Below are positions 44,420 through 54,967 of a stretch of 64,000 nt of DNA, in pieces; positions within the stretch are counted from its first letter, which is position 1, and every line of letters starts with the position of its first letter. Below the pieces are notes generated by a model. It did no database searches. It had not been told where the DNA came from and saw only the letters and a list, made by a program, of their open reading frames with translations. The stretch is from Fidelibacterota bacterium UBA2986 (GTDB lineage Bacteria > Fidelibacterota > Marinisomatia > Marinisomatales > AB-629-J13), in assembly GCA_002346675.1 (NCBI GenBank), contig DEAI01000011.1:75530-139529 (forward strand), in the 5' to 3' direction. The translations under genes and the position numbers were made by a program.

Positions 44420-47400
44420 TCAAGAATAATAGTCTTGTATTGATCTAACCTCCACTAAATCATTGCCTGATCTTATGGCTCTCACTGCTACTTCAGCTCC
44501 TGACAGTGTTGTAATGGCAACAATTCCTTTTTGAATACAGGCTCTACCTATGGACTCTTCATCATATCGAGCCTGCGCCCCCATAGGTGTATTAATCACT
44601 AGATTGATATCTCCATCCTTGATGCCGTCCACCACATTAGGCCGACCCTCCCCAACTTTAAAAATCATATCTACGTGAATACCGTTTCTGCGAAGCTCTC
44701 TTACCGTCCCTGATGTTGCCACGAGATTAAAGCCAATTTCTTTTAAGTCACGGGCAATTGTAATAACATCATATTTATCTGAATCATTCACGGATAGAAA
44801 TACAGTTCCAAAACTTGGGATCATATTCCCAGCACTGATTGATGCCCGCTTAAAAGCATCTCCCAGTGTGTTAGAAACACCCATTACTTCACCTGTGGAT
44901 TTCATTTCCGGGCTCAAAAAGATAGATTCTTCTGGAAACTTATTGAATGGCAACACCGCTTCCTTCACCGCCACGTGGGAATTGGAGTCCCAGGTTTTTA
45001 ATTCAAATTTGGAAAGTTTCGCACCTACTGCCAGTTGGGAAGCGATGCGAGCTAGGGGTACATCGGTTGTCTTACTCACAAAGGGTACTGTTCGGCTAGC
45101 TCTTGGGTTTACCTCCAGCACATAGATCTGACCATCCTTATAGGCAAACTGAAGATTAATCAGCCCTATCACATTTAACTTCAGTGCTAGAACTTCTGTA
45201 ATACGAATAATCTCGCCCATAGCCTCAGTAGTAATGCGATACGGCGGTAGGACACACGCAGAATCACCAGAATGAATCCCTGCCTCTTCAATATGCTGCA
45301 TCACTCCACCAATGTGAACCGCTTTGCTATCACACAGAGCATCCACATCAAATTCAAACGCATCCTCTAAAAACTCATCTATCAATATGGGATGTCCTTC
45401 TGTTACATCAGCACTTCGATAAATGTAATCAATCAACTGCTCTTTTGAATAGACAATTTCCATGGCTCGACCTCCTAACACATAACTGGGTCGAGCCAAA
45501 ACTGGAAATCCTATTTCTTCTGCCACAGCTACCACTTCATCTAGAGTTCGTCCCGTTCCATATTGGGGGCATACTATTTTCAGTTTTTTTAAAATGCTCC
45601 CAAACTTTTCTCGATCTTCAGCCAAATCAATATTTTCTGGAGAAGTTCCAATAATTTTCACGCCAGCATAAGCTAAGGCATTTGCAATTTTCAAGGGCGT
45701 TTGTCCCCCAAACTGAACCAACACACCCTCTGGTTTTTCAAATTCCACAATGTTGAGCACATCCTCATACGTCACTGGTTCAAAATAAAGTCGATCCACC
45801 AAATCAAAATCAGTACTGACAGTTTCTGGATTACAATTGACCATAATGGTTTTGTATCCTTGATCTTTTAATCCAAACACTGCCTGGACGCAGCAATAAT
45901 CAAATTCGATTCCCTGTCCTATACGATTAGGTCCTCCACCTAAAATTATAACTTTTTTACCTTCCAGAGGATCAATCTCATTCTCCTCACCATAGGTAGA
46001 ATAACAATAGGGTGTTTGGGCAATGAATTCAGCTGCACATGTATCCACAACCTTATAGGCTGGAGAAACATTTATATCCTTCCGTTCTTTGCGGATTTGT
46101 ATTTCAGTTTTGTTAAAAATTCGGCTGATTTGCTTATCAGAAAATCCGTTTTTTTTCAACTTAAGTAAGGATTTATTTTCTAGACAATTTACCAAAATAG
46201 AAATTTGGTTTAAAAACCAGGGGTCAATCTTTGTTATATTGAACACATCTTCTATTGATTGCCCTTCCTTAAAAGCCTGCCAAATCTTGAGCAGTCTAAA
46301 GGCAGTTCCATACCGTAAGGTAGACATGTCCAACGTTCGGGCCCGGTTCATATCCGGATCTCCTTTCGCTGCAGGTCTGGGTTCTAACCCATCCAGCCCA
46401 ACCTCCAATGAGCGATAGGCCTTTTGAATAGACTCTCTGAACGTGCGTCCAATGGACATCACTTCCCCCACACTCTGCATCTGAACCCCTAAATGACCTG
46501 ATGCCGATGGAAATTTTTCAAAATCAAAGCGAGGAACTTTTGTAATAATATAATCGATTGTAGGTTCAAAGGCTGCAAGGGTCTTTCCTGTGATATCATT
46601 GGGGAGCTCATCCAAAGTAAACCCCACAGCTAGTTTTGCAGCCACCTTGGCGATAGGGAAGCCTGTAGCTTTAGATGCCAAGGCTGATGAACGGCTCACC
46701 CGAGGATTCATTTCAATAATAATTATACGCCCATTTTCTGGATTCACAGCAAACTGAACATTTGACCCACCTGTTTCAACCCCAATTTTTCGTAAACACA
46801 AAATAGCCCAATTGCGCATTTGCTGGTACTCCTTGTCTGTGAGTGTCATGGCTGGTGCTACAGTGACTGAATCCCCGGTGTGGATACCCATGGGGTCAAT
46901 GTTTTCAATAGAGCAAATGATGATGACGTTGTCTACTTTATCTCGAACAACCTCCAGCTCAAACTCTTTCCAGCCCAATAAGGACTCTTCAATTAATACT
47001 TCAGTTGTGGGACTAGCATTCAATCCTTTATCAACTAAATCCTGAAACTCTTCACTATTATAGGCCACAGAACCTCCCGTTCCACCCATAGTGAATGAAG
47101 GTCTAATTATTATTGGAAACTCCAAATCATTCAAAAGTTCTTTTGCTTCTTCCCAGGTATGGACAAATCCGCCTTGAGCCGTATCGATATCAGCCTCATT
47201 CATTGCTTGTTTGAATCGTTCTCGATCTTCTGCTTTATCAATAGCATCTACTTGTGCTCCTATAAGCTGCACACCATATTTTTCCAGAATTCCTTCGTTG
47301 TGGAGCGCTATAGAAATATTCAGTCCAGTCTGACCACCTACGGTGGGAAGAATAGCGTCTGGTTTTTCTTTTCGAATAATTGCTTCAACATACTCCGGTG

Positions 47401-47608
47401 TAATGGGTTCAATGTAGGTTGCATCAGCAAGATTGGGGTCCGTCATAATAGTGGCTGGATTGGAGTTCACCAGAACCACACGATATCCTTCTTCTTTTAG
47501 TGCCCTTGTTGCCTGAGTTCCGGAATAGTCAAACTCACATGCCTGGCCGATAACTATAGGGCCAGCTCCAATAATTAAAATGGATTCTATATCAGTTCTT
47601 TTTGGCAC
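44420..47608 (-). CDS. carB: Carbamoyl-phosphate synthase large subunit
   Basis: 1062 residues. Makes carbamoyl phosphate from bicarbonate, ammonia (delivered from CarA) and two ATP, feeding pyrimidine and arginine synthesis. Two homologous ATP-grasp halves are seen: GAGPIVIGQACEFDYSGTQA opens the first and GGGPNRIGQGIEFDYCC the second, with FGGQTPLKIANALA and NPRASRTVPF(V) motifs. The C-terminal MGS-like regulatory domain (about 940-1062) is present, so allosteric control by nucleotides is possible. Overlaps carA by 17 bases. Confidence 0.98.
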   Translation of the reverse strand: MPKRTDIESILIIGAGPIVIGQACEFDYSGTQATRALKEEGYRVVLVNSNPATIMTDPNLADATYIEPITPEYVEAIIRKEKPDAILPTVGGQTGLNISIALHNEGILEKYGVQLIGAQVDAIDKAEDRERFKQAMNEADIDTAQGGFVHTWEEAKELLNDLEFPIIIRPSFTMGGTGGSVAYNSEEFQDLVDKGLNASPTTEVLIEESLLGWKEFELEVVRDKVDNVIIICSIENIDPMGIHTGDSVTVAPAMTLTDKEYQQMRNWAILCLRKIGVETGGSNVQFAVNPENGRIIIIEMNPRVSRSSALASKATGFPIAKVAAKLAVGFTLDELPNDITGKTLAAFEPTIDYIITKVPRFDFEKFPSASGHLGVQMQSVGEVMSIGRTFRESIQKAYRSLEVGLDGLEPRPAAKGDPDMNRARTLDMSTLRYGTAFRLLKIWQAFKEGQSIEDVFNITKIDPWFLNQISILVNCLENKSLLKLKKNGFSDKQISRIFNKTEIQIRKERKDINVSPAYKVVDTCAAEFIAQTPYCYSTYGEENEIDPLEGKKVIILGGGPNRIGQGIEFDYCCVQAVFGLKDQGYKTIMVNCNPETVSTDFDLVDRLYFEPVTYEDVLNIVEFEKPEGVLVQFGGQTPLKIANALAYAGVKIIGTSPENIDLAEDREKFGSILKKLKIVCPQYGTGRTLDEVVAVAEEIGFPVLARPSYVLGGRAMEIVYSKEQLIDYIYRSADVTEGHPILIDEFLEDAFEFDVDALCDSKAVHIGGVMQHIEEAGIHSGDSACVLPPYRITTEAMGEIIRITEVLALKLNVIGLINLQFAYKDGQIYVLEVNPRASRTVPFVSKTTDVPLARIASQLAVGAKLSKFELKTWDSNSHVAVKEAVLPFNKFPEESIFLSPEMKSTGEVMGVSNTLGDAFKRASISAGNMIPSFGTVFLSVNDSDKYDVITIARDLKEIGFNLVATSGTVRELRRNGIHVDMIFKVGEGRPNVVDGIKDGDINLVINTPMGAQARYDEESIGRACIQKGIVAITTLSGAEVAVRAIRSGNDLVEVRSIQDYYS

Positions 47609-48689
47609 TTTTCATCATTTCAATAAATTGTTTAAAAAGGTATCGACTGTCATGGGGACCAGGGCTGGACTCAGGATGATACTGCACAGAAAATGCATTT
47701 AATTCATCACATCGAATTCCCTCTAATGTGTTATCGTTCAAATTAACATGGGTTGGAATCAGTTGATCAGAAAGCGAATCTAGGTCCACTGCAAATCCAT
47801 GGTTTTGGCTGGTGATCTCGATCTTTCCTGTTTCAAGATTCTTAATAGGATGGTTGACCCCACGGTGACCGAACTTGAGCTTAAATGTTTTCGCCCCCAG
47901 GGCCAGAGCAAGTATCTGATGCCCCAAACAAATACCAAAAATAGGCTTTTCCCCTAAAAGTGTCTTTACAGTTTCAATCCCATAGGTGACCGCCGCTGGG
48001 TCTCCGGGACCGTTGGATAAAAAAATTCCATCTGGATTAGTATCCAAAATTTCTTGTGCAGACGTCTGCGCAGGGAATAATGTTAATTCACAGCTGTAGG
48101 ACTCCAGCAGACGAAGAATATTTGTCTTAATCCCAAAATCAATGGCAGCAACCTTGTACTCTGCTGCAGAGCTGTTTGACCATTTAATTGGTACTGCTGT
48201 TGTTACTTCCTTTGCCAGGTCCAGTCCGCTCATTTTGGGGGCTTTGGCTAATTTTTCTTTTAAACTATTCAAATCTGTATCTACGCTAGAAATAATGCCA
48301 TTCATAGCGCCCTCATCTCGTATATGCCGCGTTAGAGATCTTGTATCCACTCCCTGTATTCCCACAATTTTGTGTGCCTTTAAATAGTCTCCAATAGATT
48401 GAGTAGATCGCCAGTTGGATGGAGTTTCTGTCCCTTCTTTAATAACAAACCCAGCCACCTGGATTTTATCGGACTCTATATCATCAGGGTTTACACCATA
48501 GTTGCCGATGTGGGGAGCTGTCATGGTAACAATTTGGCGACAATAGGAAGGGTCTGTCAAAATCTCCTGGTAGCCGGACATACTGGTATTGAAGCATACC
48601 TCACCAATTGTTTCTCCCTTTGATCCAAAACTTTTCCCAAAATAATATCGACCGTTCTGCAATAATATAATTGCTTTTTTCAAAAACAA
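47592..48689 (-). CDS. carA: Carbamoyl-phosphate synthase small (glutaminase) subunit
   Basis: 365 residues, TTG start, which matches the family N-terminus (ILLQNGRYYFGKSFG). The class I amidotransferase domain has nucleophile Cys254 (GICLGHQ) and the His338/Glu340 pair (QYHPE). It hydrolyses glutamine and channels ammonia to CarB. Directly upstream is gpmI (21-base gap); downstream carB overlaps. No PyrR attenuator or pyrimidine leader is visible in the short gap. Confidence 0.97.
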   Translation of the reverse strand: MFLKKAIILLQNGRYYFGKSFGSKGETIGEVCFNTSMSGYQEILTDPSYCRQIVTMTAPHIGNYGVNPDDIESDKIQVAGFVIKEGTETPSNWRSTQSIGDYLKAHKIVGIQGVDTRSLTRHIRDEGAMNGIISSVDTDLNSLKEKLAKAPKMSGLDLAKEVTTAVPIKWSNSSAAEYKVAAIDFGIKTNILRLLESYSCELTLFPAQTSAQEILDTNPDGIFLSNGPGDPAAVTYGIETVKTLLGEKPIFGICLGHQILALALGAKTFKLKFGHRGVNHPIKNLETGKIEITSQNHGFAVDLDSLSDQLIPTHVNLNDNTLEGIRCDELNAFSVQYHPESSPGPHDSRYLFKQFIEMMKSAKKN

Positions 48690-48710
48690 TCTCTGTTTTG
48701 GTAAGTTTAG

Positions 48711-50273
48711 TTATCCAAATTGATTAATCAAATTGGATGCTGTCATTTTTTTGGGAATTGGCAAGTCCAACAACCCTAATACTGTGGGTCCAATATCTGA
48801 AAGCTTTCCTCTTTCCATCATTTTTATATCTCCAAAATCGTTCGCTATATAAAAACATTCCACAGGAACTGTGGAGTGGCTAGTTCTAATTTGACCGTTG
48901 GAGTAGTTTACCATTTGATCACAATTTCCATGGTCCGAAGTAATGATAATTTTTCCGTCCATTTCTAGCATTCTATCTACTATTTTACCAACACAGTCAT
49001 CTAAAACTTTTACTGCCTTTACTGCTGAATCAAAATTCCCAGTATGTCCCACCATATCTCCATTAGCAAAATTGACCAAAATAAAGTTATAGGGGTTTGA
49101 TTCAGTCAGTTTCATGAATTCGTTTACAATATTATATGCCTCCATTTCAGGATGATCTGCAAAGGAAGCTGGGTCAAACCTGCTTAGAACCTCCACCTGA
49201 TTTTCATTTGGAAATGGAGTTGTTGATTTTCCATTAAAAAAACTGGTAACATGACGAAATTTCTGAGTCTCTGCCAACCTGAGTTGACGAAAACCTGCAT
49301 CTGAAATGACCTCTCCTACTAGTTGGTCTAAACTGTTTGTATTGTTATCGGATGTTTTTAATAAAAATGGAGTAAACTCATCATAGTATTGCGTCAATCC
49401 AACATATTTAATCTGGGGGACCGCTTCCCGCGTTCCCTTATAATCATTTTCGACAAATGCTTTTGTAAGTTGAATTGCTCTATCCTGTCGATAGTTTGTA
49501 TGTAGTATGCTGTCTCCATTTGAGATTCCGGTGTAACCATTTACTACATGGGGTAAAATATATTCATCAAACATTTTTTCACCTGAAGGCGTCTTTCCGC
49601 TCTTGTATGATTCTTTAATTGTGTTTTCTGGGTCATTAGTTTTAATTCCTTCTCCTTTCACCAGACAATAATACGCCGTATCTGTCAGTTCCCAGTTTTT
49701 GGAACGATCCATCCCATAGTATCGTCCCATAAATGTACCAATCTCACAGTTTTTTATTTCTTCCATTTCATTTCTAAGATTAGAAAAATATTCAAGTGTA
49801 CTCCATGGTGGAGTGTCTCTTCCATCTAAAAACGGATGTATAACAATTCTCCCCTTTGGGTTCTCCTGTCTGGCTCGTTTCATCAGTTTAAATAAATGGT
49901 CTTGGTGGGCATGAACACCTTCATCTTGAAGCAACCCTATAAAATGAAATTTAGACTGGTTAGCTTTCCAGTTTTTGATAAGCTGTTTCCAGGCTTGGTT
50001 CTTAAACAGGCTACCATCGGTTAGTTGATCGTTTATTCTAAGAAGCTCCTGTTTGATTACTCTTCCCGCTCCCATACTAAGGTGTCCTACTTCACTGGAG
50101 CCTTGAAACCCTGGGGGGAGTCCTACTGATTGCCCGGAGGCGTCCAAAAGACAATGTGGGTATTTTCCCCTATAAGAATCAAAGTTTGGCGTGTGAGCTG
50201 CCAAGACAGCATTGCCAATGGGGTTTTCGTTGTACCCCACTCCATCCAAAATAATTAAAGCAACCGGTTTCAT
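48711..50273 (-). CDS. gpmI: 2,3-bisphosphoglycerate-independent phosphoglycerate mutase
   Basis: 520 residues, alkaline-phosphatase superfamily. Interconverts 3- and 2-phosphoglycerate in glycolysis through a phosphoserine intermediate. Metal ligand D10 (ILDGVG) and nucleophile Ser60 (GSSEVGH) are in place, and metal-binding FLDGRDTPP, ANGDMVGHTG and TSDHGN motifs follow. Family length is 505-520. It is first in the gpmI-carA-carB run, divergent from the amidohydrolase gene over 77 bases. Confidence 0.97.
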   Translation of the reverse strand: MKPVALIILDGVGYNENPIGNAVLAAHTPNFDSYRGKYPHCLLDASGQSVGLPPGFQGSSEVGHLSMGAGRVIKQELLRINDQLTDGSLFKNQAWKQLIKNWKANQSKFHFIGLLQDEGVHAHQDHLFKLMKRARQENPKGRIVIHPFLDGRDTPPWSTLEYFSNLRNEMEEIKNCEIGTFMGRYYGMDRSKNWELTDTAYYCLVKGEGIKTNDPENTIKESYKSGKTPSGEKMFDEYILPHVVNGYTGISNGDSILHTNYRQDRAIQLTKAFVENDYKGTREAVPQIKYVGLTQYYDEFTPFLLKTSDNNTNSLDQLVGEVISDAGFRQLRLAETQKFRHVTSFFNGKSTTPFPNENQVEVLSRFDPASFADHPEMEAYNIVNEFMKLTESNPYNFILVNFANGDMVGHTGNFDSAVKAVKVLDDCVGKIVDRMLEMDGKIIITSDHGNCDQMVNYSNGQIRTSHSTVPVECFYIANDFGDIKMMERGKLSDIGPTVLGLLDLPIPKKMTASNLINQFG

Positions 50274-50350
50274 AATTCTTTAGAATTAAAGGTGAAATTT
50301 AACCCCTTAATTATCTGAAATTCGGATGTCTTTTTGCTCGTTTTTATAAA

Positions 50351-51928
50351 TTGGTTAAAAATTTGAAAACAGAAAACAAATTACCATCAACTCTTTTCTA
50401 TAATGGGAGAATTTACAATCATCCCAAAAAATCAGCGATTTTGTGTTATGGGGATAAAATCACAGCCATTGGAAATAGATCCGATTTTAATGCTAAAAAG
50501 AAAGTAGACTTAAACGGGGGCGTTGTGTATCCCGGATTTATTGATTCACATCTACATTTATTAGGTACGGGACAGGCTCTTGAAAATATCAATTTAAATG
50601 GTATAAGATCACCTCAAGACGTCATCCCTGTTTTGAAAAAACATATCCAATCAATCCATAAAAGTAATTCTTGGATTTTAGGTAGAGGGTGGGATCAAAA
50701 CCTTTGGGAAGGACAAGCTTATCCTGATAAGCTCATATTAGATGAGGCAGCTCCTAATATTCCGGTCGCTTTTCAAAGAGTTGATGGTCATACTTTGTGG
50801 GTAAACTCCAAAGCTATGGAACTAGCCGGAATTTCAAAAAACACACCTTCACCAAGCGGTGGTGTAATTGTAAAAAATAAGGAGGGTGTGCCCGCTGGGG
50901 TTTTAGTAGACAATGCTATGAGTTTAGTGTTGGACATAATTCCAGATCCAAGCAAACCTGAAATTGAAAGACTTATCAATAAAGCAGCTTCACACCTTAA
51001 CTCATTTGGCCTAACGTCCATACATGATCCAGGGACAACTCCGGATACTATCTCTGTATTAATAAATAATGAATCTAGGTCAACATTGGGCGTTTATGCT
51101 ATGTTAAACTATGATGAGAGTGAAATAGCTCCGTTTCTAAATAAAGCGCATTTGATATCCTATCCTTCCATAACGGTTCGAGCTGTCAAAATTTACTTGG
51201 ATGGAGCTCTGGGATCGAGAGGTGCAGCATTACTGGAACCATATAGTGATGAACCAGAAAATGATGGTCTGATTCTTGAAGCGATTGAAAAAGTAAAAAT
51301 TGACATAAAACGATTTAATCAGTTGGGATATCAAACCGCAATTCATTGTATAGGAGATAGGGCAAACCGAATTGCTTTAGATTTATATGAAGAGGTGGGT
51401 ATTAAAGAATGTCGAAATCGAGTAGAACATGCCCAAATGGTACATCATAAAGATATCCATCGTTTTTCTAAATTGAGTGTACTCCCCTGTATGCAGCCTG
51501 TTCATTGCACGAGTGATATGGGTTGGTTACATCTTAGGGTTGGCAAAGACAGGCTTTGTGAAGCCTATCCATGGAACTCTCTAGTGAAGGCTGGGTCAAT
51601 TATTCCTGGAGGGTCTGACGCTCCAATCGAAAGCCCGGACCCCTTAAGGGGAATTTATGCTGCAATAACACGGAAAAATGAAGAGGGATATCCAGCTAGT
51701 GGGTGGCAGGGGCACGAAACAGTTTCTATGGATAATGCTATAAAGATGTATACAGAATGGGCCGCTTATGCCGGGTTTGAAGAAAATGTAAAGGGGCAGA
51801 TAAAAGAGGGTTTTAATGCAGATTTAACTGTTTTGGATAGAGACCTCCTGCGTATCCACCCCTCAGAAACTTTAGAGACAAAGGTAAAAATGACAATTGT
51901 TAATGGAAATGTAGTTTATTCAGCATGA
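50351..51928 (+). CDS. Metal-dependent amidohydrolase (YtcJ-like)
   Basis: 525 residues, TTG start (an in-frame TTG also exists at 50363). The amidohydrolase-3 subgroup is marked by the N-terminal PGFIDSHLHLLGTG with the HxH pair, GRGWDQNLW, and the C-terminal GGSDAPIESPDPLRGIYAA with the last metal-binding aspartate; NADLTVLD closes the composite beta domain. Substrates of this subgroup vary (formamides, hydantoins and others), so none is given. Its stop overlaps the methyltransferase ATG by four bases (51925-51928), ATGA. Confidence 0.9.
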   Translation: MVKNLKTENKLPSTLFYNGRIYNHPKKSAILCYGDKITAIGNRSDFNAKKKVDLNGGVVYPGFIDSHLHLLGTGQALENINLNGIRSPQDVIPVLKKHIQSIHKSNSWILGRGWDQNLWEGQAYPDKLILDEAAPNIPVAFQRVDGHTLWVNSKAMELAGISKNTPSPSGGVIVKNKEGVPAGVLVDNAMSLVLDIIPDPSKPEIERLINKAASHLNSFGLTSIHDPGTTPDTISVLINNESRSTLGVYAMLNYDESEIAPFLNKAHLISYPSITVRAVKIYLDGALGSRGAALLEPYSDEPENDGLILEAIEKVKIDIKRFNQLGYQTAIHCIGDRANRIALDLYEEVGIKECRNRVEHAQMVHHKDIHRFSKLSVLPCMQPVHCTSDMGWLHLRVGKDRLCEAYPWNSLVKAGSIIPGGSDAPIESPDPLRGIYAAITRKNEEGYPASGWQGHETVSMDNAIKMYTEWAAYAGFEENVKGQIKEGFNADLTVLDRDLLRIHPSETLETKVKMTIVNGNVVYSA

Positions 51929-52680
51929 TATCTAAAGCTGAAATAAAATATTTAAACTCTTTGAAGTATAAAAAGCACCGCGAAAAACATGGTGTGTTTT
52001 TAGTTGAAGGACACCGAATTATATCTTCAGCCTTGGAATTTGATAATTCTATTGAAACTATATTTTTAACTGAACGCTTTAAAAAACCTTTGTCTTCTAG
52101 GTCTGTTTTAGAAAAAATACAAACAAGCCAAATTCCTAAAAAAATTATTGATGAAAAGGAAATGAATATAATCACAGAAACAGAAACTCCTTCAGGAATT
52201 GCAGCTCTTTGTACTATGCAAAACTTAAAAACAAATTTGACGGAGTTTGCAGGTCCCGGTATATTTCTTGATAAAATTTCTGATCCTGGTAATTTTGGAA
52301 CAATATGCAGGACTGCTTCATGGTTTGGGGTGAATCATGTTTTTCTTTCTCAACATTGTGTTGATCCTTTTAACCCAAAAGCAGTGCGAAGTGGAGCGGG
52401 AGCTCATTTCCATTTAAGATTTTATCAGGTTGATCTAAAAACCCTTTCTGAAAAGAAGTTTGATATTATTGGCACAGATATAACAGGGACCCCTGTACAG
52501 GAGTTTAAAAGGAAAAACATTAATAATTTGGTTGTGGTTTTTGGAAATGAGGCCCGCGGAATCTCAGATAAAAACAGACCCTATTTAGATAAAATTGTAT
52601 CAATACCAAAACATGGGTTTGGGGAGTCCTTAAATGTGGCAGCAGCTGCAGGGATTATTTTATCTTACCTTATAAATTAA
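51925..52680 (+). CDS. SpoU/TrmH family RNA 2'-O-methyltransferase
   Basis: 251 residues. An N-terminal L30e-like substrate-binding domain (about 5-95, starting ISKAEIKYLNSLKYKKHREKH) precedes the SPOUT knot: motif 1 DKISDPGNFGTICRTA (about 115-130), motif 2 VVVFGNEARGIS (about 205-216), motif 3 IPKHGFGESLNVAAAAGI (about 228-245). This resembles 23S rRNA methylases (RlmB/TrmH-like); target base unknown. Starts inside the amidohydrolase stop codon; followed by a promoter-like gap. Confidence 0.93.
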   Translation: MISKAEIKYLNSLKYKKHREKHGVFLVEGHRIISSALEFDNSIETIFLTERFKKPLSSRSVLEKIQTSQIPKKIIDEKEMNIITETETPSGIAALCTMQNLKTNLTEFAGPGIFLDKISDPGNFGTICRTASWFGVNHVFLSQHCVDPFNPKAVRSGAGAHFHLRFYQVDLKTLSEKKFDIIGTDITGTPVQEFKRKNINNLVVVFGNEARGISDKNRPYLDKIVSIPKHGFGESLNVAAAAGIILSYLIN

Positions 52681-52685
52681 ATAAC

Positions 52686-52715
52686 TTGACATTTGCGGGG
52701 GATAAACATTAACTA
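52686..52715 (+). promoter_or_regulatory. Candidate promoter for the CPBP-mgtE-GT2 gene run
   Basis: TTGACA at 52686-52691 (perfect consensus) with TAACTA 18 bases downstream (52710-52715), in the 104-base gap before the CPBP protease gene. Confidence 0.45.
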
Positions 52716-52784
52716 TTTTCATTTTTTCATTCCTTAAATAAAATTGTAATTTCCTAATAATGACACCAAGAGAATCAAGCCGTT

Positions 52785-53594
52785 ATGAACAAGACACTCA
52801 CTATTCAATCCGTAATTATGATCACAATTGCCTGCCTGTTTACCGGGTTCGGAGGCGTTACCTTCGTTCTATCTATAGGGACTGCTCTTTTCCCTGAATC
52901 TGATTCTCGTTTTTTAAATATTTTATCTATTTTTATTGGACAGGGAATAATGGTACTTCCTGTTTTTGCTTTTATTCATCTCAATAAACTATCTATTTAT
53001 GAGACTATCAGGTTAAAACCTATCCCTATGAATAGTGTTTTTCCTGTAATTATTTTATCATTGGGTACAATTATTCTTTCCGATGAAATTGACCGCATGA
53101 TTAGCTTAGTATTTCCTGTTTCTGATTTCATAGAAAAACTATCAGAGTTGGTTCGGTTTGATACAAAAGTAAATGCTTTTTTCCTCATTTTAGCAACTGT
53201 AATTATTGCTCCTTTCAGTGAAGAGGTTATTTTTAGAGGATTTCTTCAGCATTTTTTGGAGAGATATTGGCAGGACATCACTAAAGCAGTTTTGGTAACA
53301 AGCCTTGGTTTTGCAATGATTCATTTAAATCCAGGGTGGATTATCCAAATTTATCTATTAGGAGTTATTCTGGGATATTTAGCTTGGAAAACCGGAAGTA
53401 TAGTCCCTGGACTTATTCTTCATGCCCTAAACAATGGGTTGGCCTTAATTTTGCAAAACCTTCAGAGCTCCTTAGAAAGTATATATATATGGAAGAGTCA
53501 TGTTTCTCCACTATTTCTGGCAGCTGCAATATTCATATTCATAAAAGGATATAAATCTCTAAACCGTATACCTTTCAAAACAGCTATAAAATGA
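52785..53594 (+). CDS. CPBP family intramembrane glutamic (CAAX-type) protease
   Basis: 269 residues, about eight membrane helices. The catalytic EExxxR motif is E146-E147-V-I-F-R151 (SEEVIFRGF), with a FAMIHLN histidine (about 183-189) and a C-terminal LHALNNG histidine/asparagine. These three motifs define the ABI/CPBP family, which cleave within or near membranes. The substrate is unknown. It opens a run in which each gene overlaps the next by ATGA; mgtE starts within its stop. Confidence 0.9.
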   Translation: MNKTLTIQSVIMITIACLFTGFGGVTFVLSIGTALFPESDSRFLNILSIFIGQGIMVLPVFAFIHLNKLSIYETIRLKPIPMNSVFPVIILSLGTIILSDEIDRMISLVFPVSDFIEKLSELVRFDTKVNAFFLILATVIIAPFSEEVIFRGFLQHFLERYWQDITKAVLVTSLGFAMIHLNPGWIIQIYLLGVILGYLAWKTGSIVPGLILHALNNGLALILQNLQSSLESIYIWKSHVSPLFLAAAIFIFIKGYKSLNRIPFKTAIK

Positions 53595-54967
53595 TAAGAA
53601 AAGAAATGTTCCAGCATGAAATATCCGTACTAAGGGATACTTTTCGTCGACTTATACGACGTCATGCCAAAACTAATATTACTAAACTAATTGGAAAAAC
53701 CCATCCTGCAGATATGGCAATTTTATTTCGGTTCTTTACTGATGTGGAACAGAAAACTTTATTCAATATAATAATGGATTTGGAATACGTTGCTGACTTC
53801 CTCACTGAGCTTGATGAACCCATTATTTTAAATCTCATGGGTGATGAGCCTCCACAAGTAATTGCCAAACTATTTCAAAGGTTAAGCTCCAATGACCAGG
53901 CAGGAATTCTTGCAATGCTTCCAAAGGAAAAAACCCAATCTGTATTGGATCTTCTAAATGCGGAAAAACAGGAAGAAGTTGAAGAAATTATGTCCTATCC
54001 TGATGACAGTGCGGGCAGTATTATGACCACTGATGTTTTTACTCTTCATCAAAACACCTTAGCACATGAAGCGATTAAAGAGCTTCAAAAACAAGAAAAG
54101 TCAGAAATGGTTTTTTATTTGTATGTTACCAACGACGATGAAAGGCTCACGGGAGTGATTTCCCTAAGAGACCTTGTCACCACACCCCCGGAAACTTCTC
54201 TAGTAGATATAATGACAGATAATGTAGTGAGCGTTAGACCTGAAACAGATCAGGAGGAAGCTGCAAAAATTGTCGCACGCTACAACTTTTTAGCTGTTCC
54301 GGTTGTTGGTGTGGATGGGTTTATGTTGGGGATTGTTACAGTTGATGATGTTGTCGATGTCATCAGAGAAGAGGCAACGGAAGATTTTTTACAAATGGCA
54401 GGTGCGGGAAAAGACAGGGAAATCCTTCTCAAGTCATCTTGGGAGAATGCAAAGTCCCGATTACCGTGGCTGTTCGCAAGTTGGGTAGGTGGGGTTCTTG
54501 CAGCTTTTATTATTGGAAAATATGAGCATATGCTGGAGACGTCTGTGGCTTTGGCTGCATTTATACCTGTTATAATAGGAATGGGGGGTAATATTGGGAC
54601 ACAATCATCAACTATTGTCGTACGGGGAATTGCCACAGGAAGGGTAGGAGAGGGGGAAGAGCTAAAACTAATTTTTAAAGAAATTCAAGTTGGGTTAATT
54701 TTGGGCATCCTTTACGGGGTTTTGTTGGGTTGTTTTACCTTTATCCCTCTTGTTGAAACAACCCCATATCTTGGATTGATTGTTGGACTTAGTATATGCT
54801 CATCCATGCTTATTGCTTCCTGTATGGGGACTGTTGTTCCTCTTGTTTTACGAAAAATAAACGTTGATCCCGCCATTGCTACAGGGCCCTTTGTTACAAC
54901 AAGTATTGATATCCTTGGGGTTACCCTTTATTTTCTGATTGCCTCTACTATTACTCAAACCTTATGA
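53591..54967 (+). CDS. mgtE: Magnesium transporter MgtE
   Basis: 458 residues. N-terminal helical MgtE domain (about 15-130), tandem CBS domains (about 140-260; SAGSIMTTDVFTL and DIMTDNVVSVRPETDQEEAA), then five membrane helices (about 290-458) with FIPVIIGMGGNIGTQSSTI, which forms the pore. Mg2+ binding at the N/CBS domains closes the channel in known structures. Length fits the family. ATGA overlaps on both ends couple it to the CPBP and glycosyltransferase genes. Confidence 0.96.
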   Translation: MIRKEMFQHEISVLRDTFRRLIRRHAKTNITKLIGKTHPADMAILFRFFTDVEQKTLFNIIMDLEYVADFLTELDEPIILNLMGDEPPQVIAKLFQRLSSNDQAGILAMLPKEKTQSVLDLLNAEKQEEVEEIMSYPDDSAGSIMTTDVFTLHQNTLAHEAIKELQKQEKSEMVFYLYVTNDDERLTGVISLRDLVTTPPETSLVDIMTDNVVSVRPETDQEEAAKIVARYNFLAVPVVGVDGFMLGIVTVDDVVDVIREEATEDFLQMAGAGKDREILLKSSWENAKSRLPWLFASWVGGVLAAFIIGKYEHMLETSVALAAFIPVIIGMGGNIGTQSSTIVVRGIATGRVGEGEELKLIFKEIQVGLILGILYGVLLGCFTFIPLVETTPYLGLIVGLSICSSMLIASCMGTVVPLVLRKINVDPAIATGPFVTTSIDILGVTLYFLIASTITQTL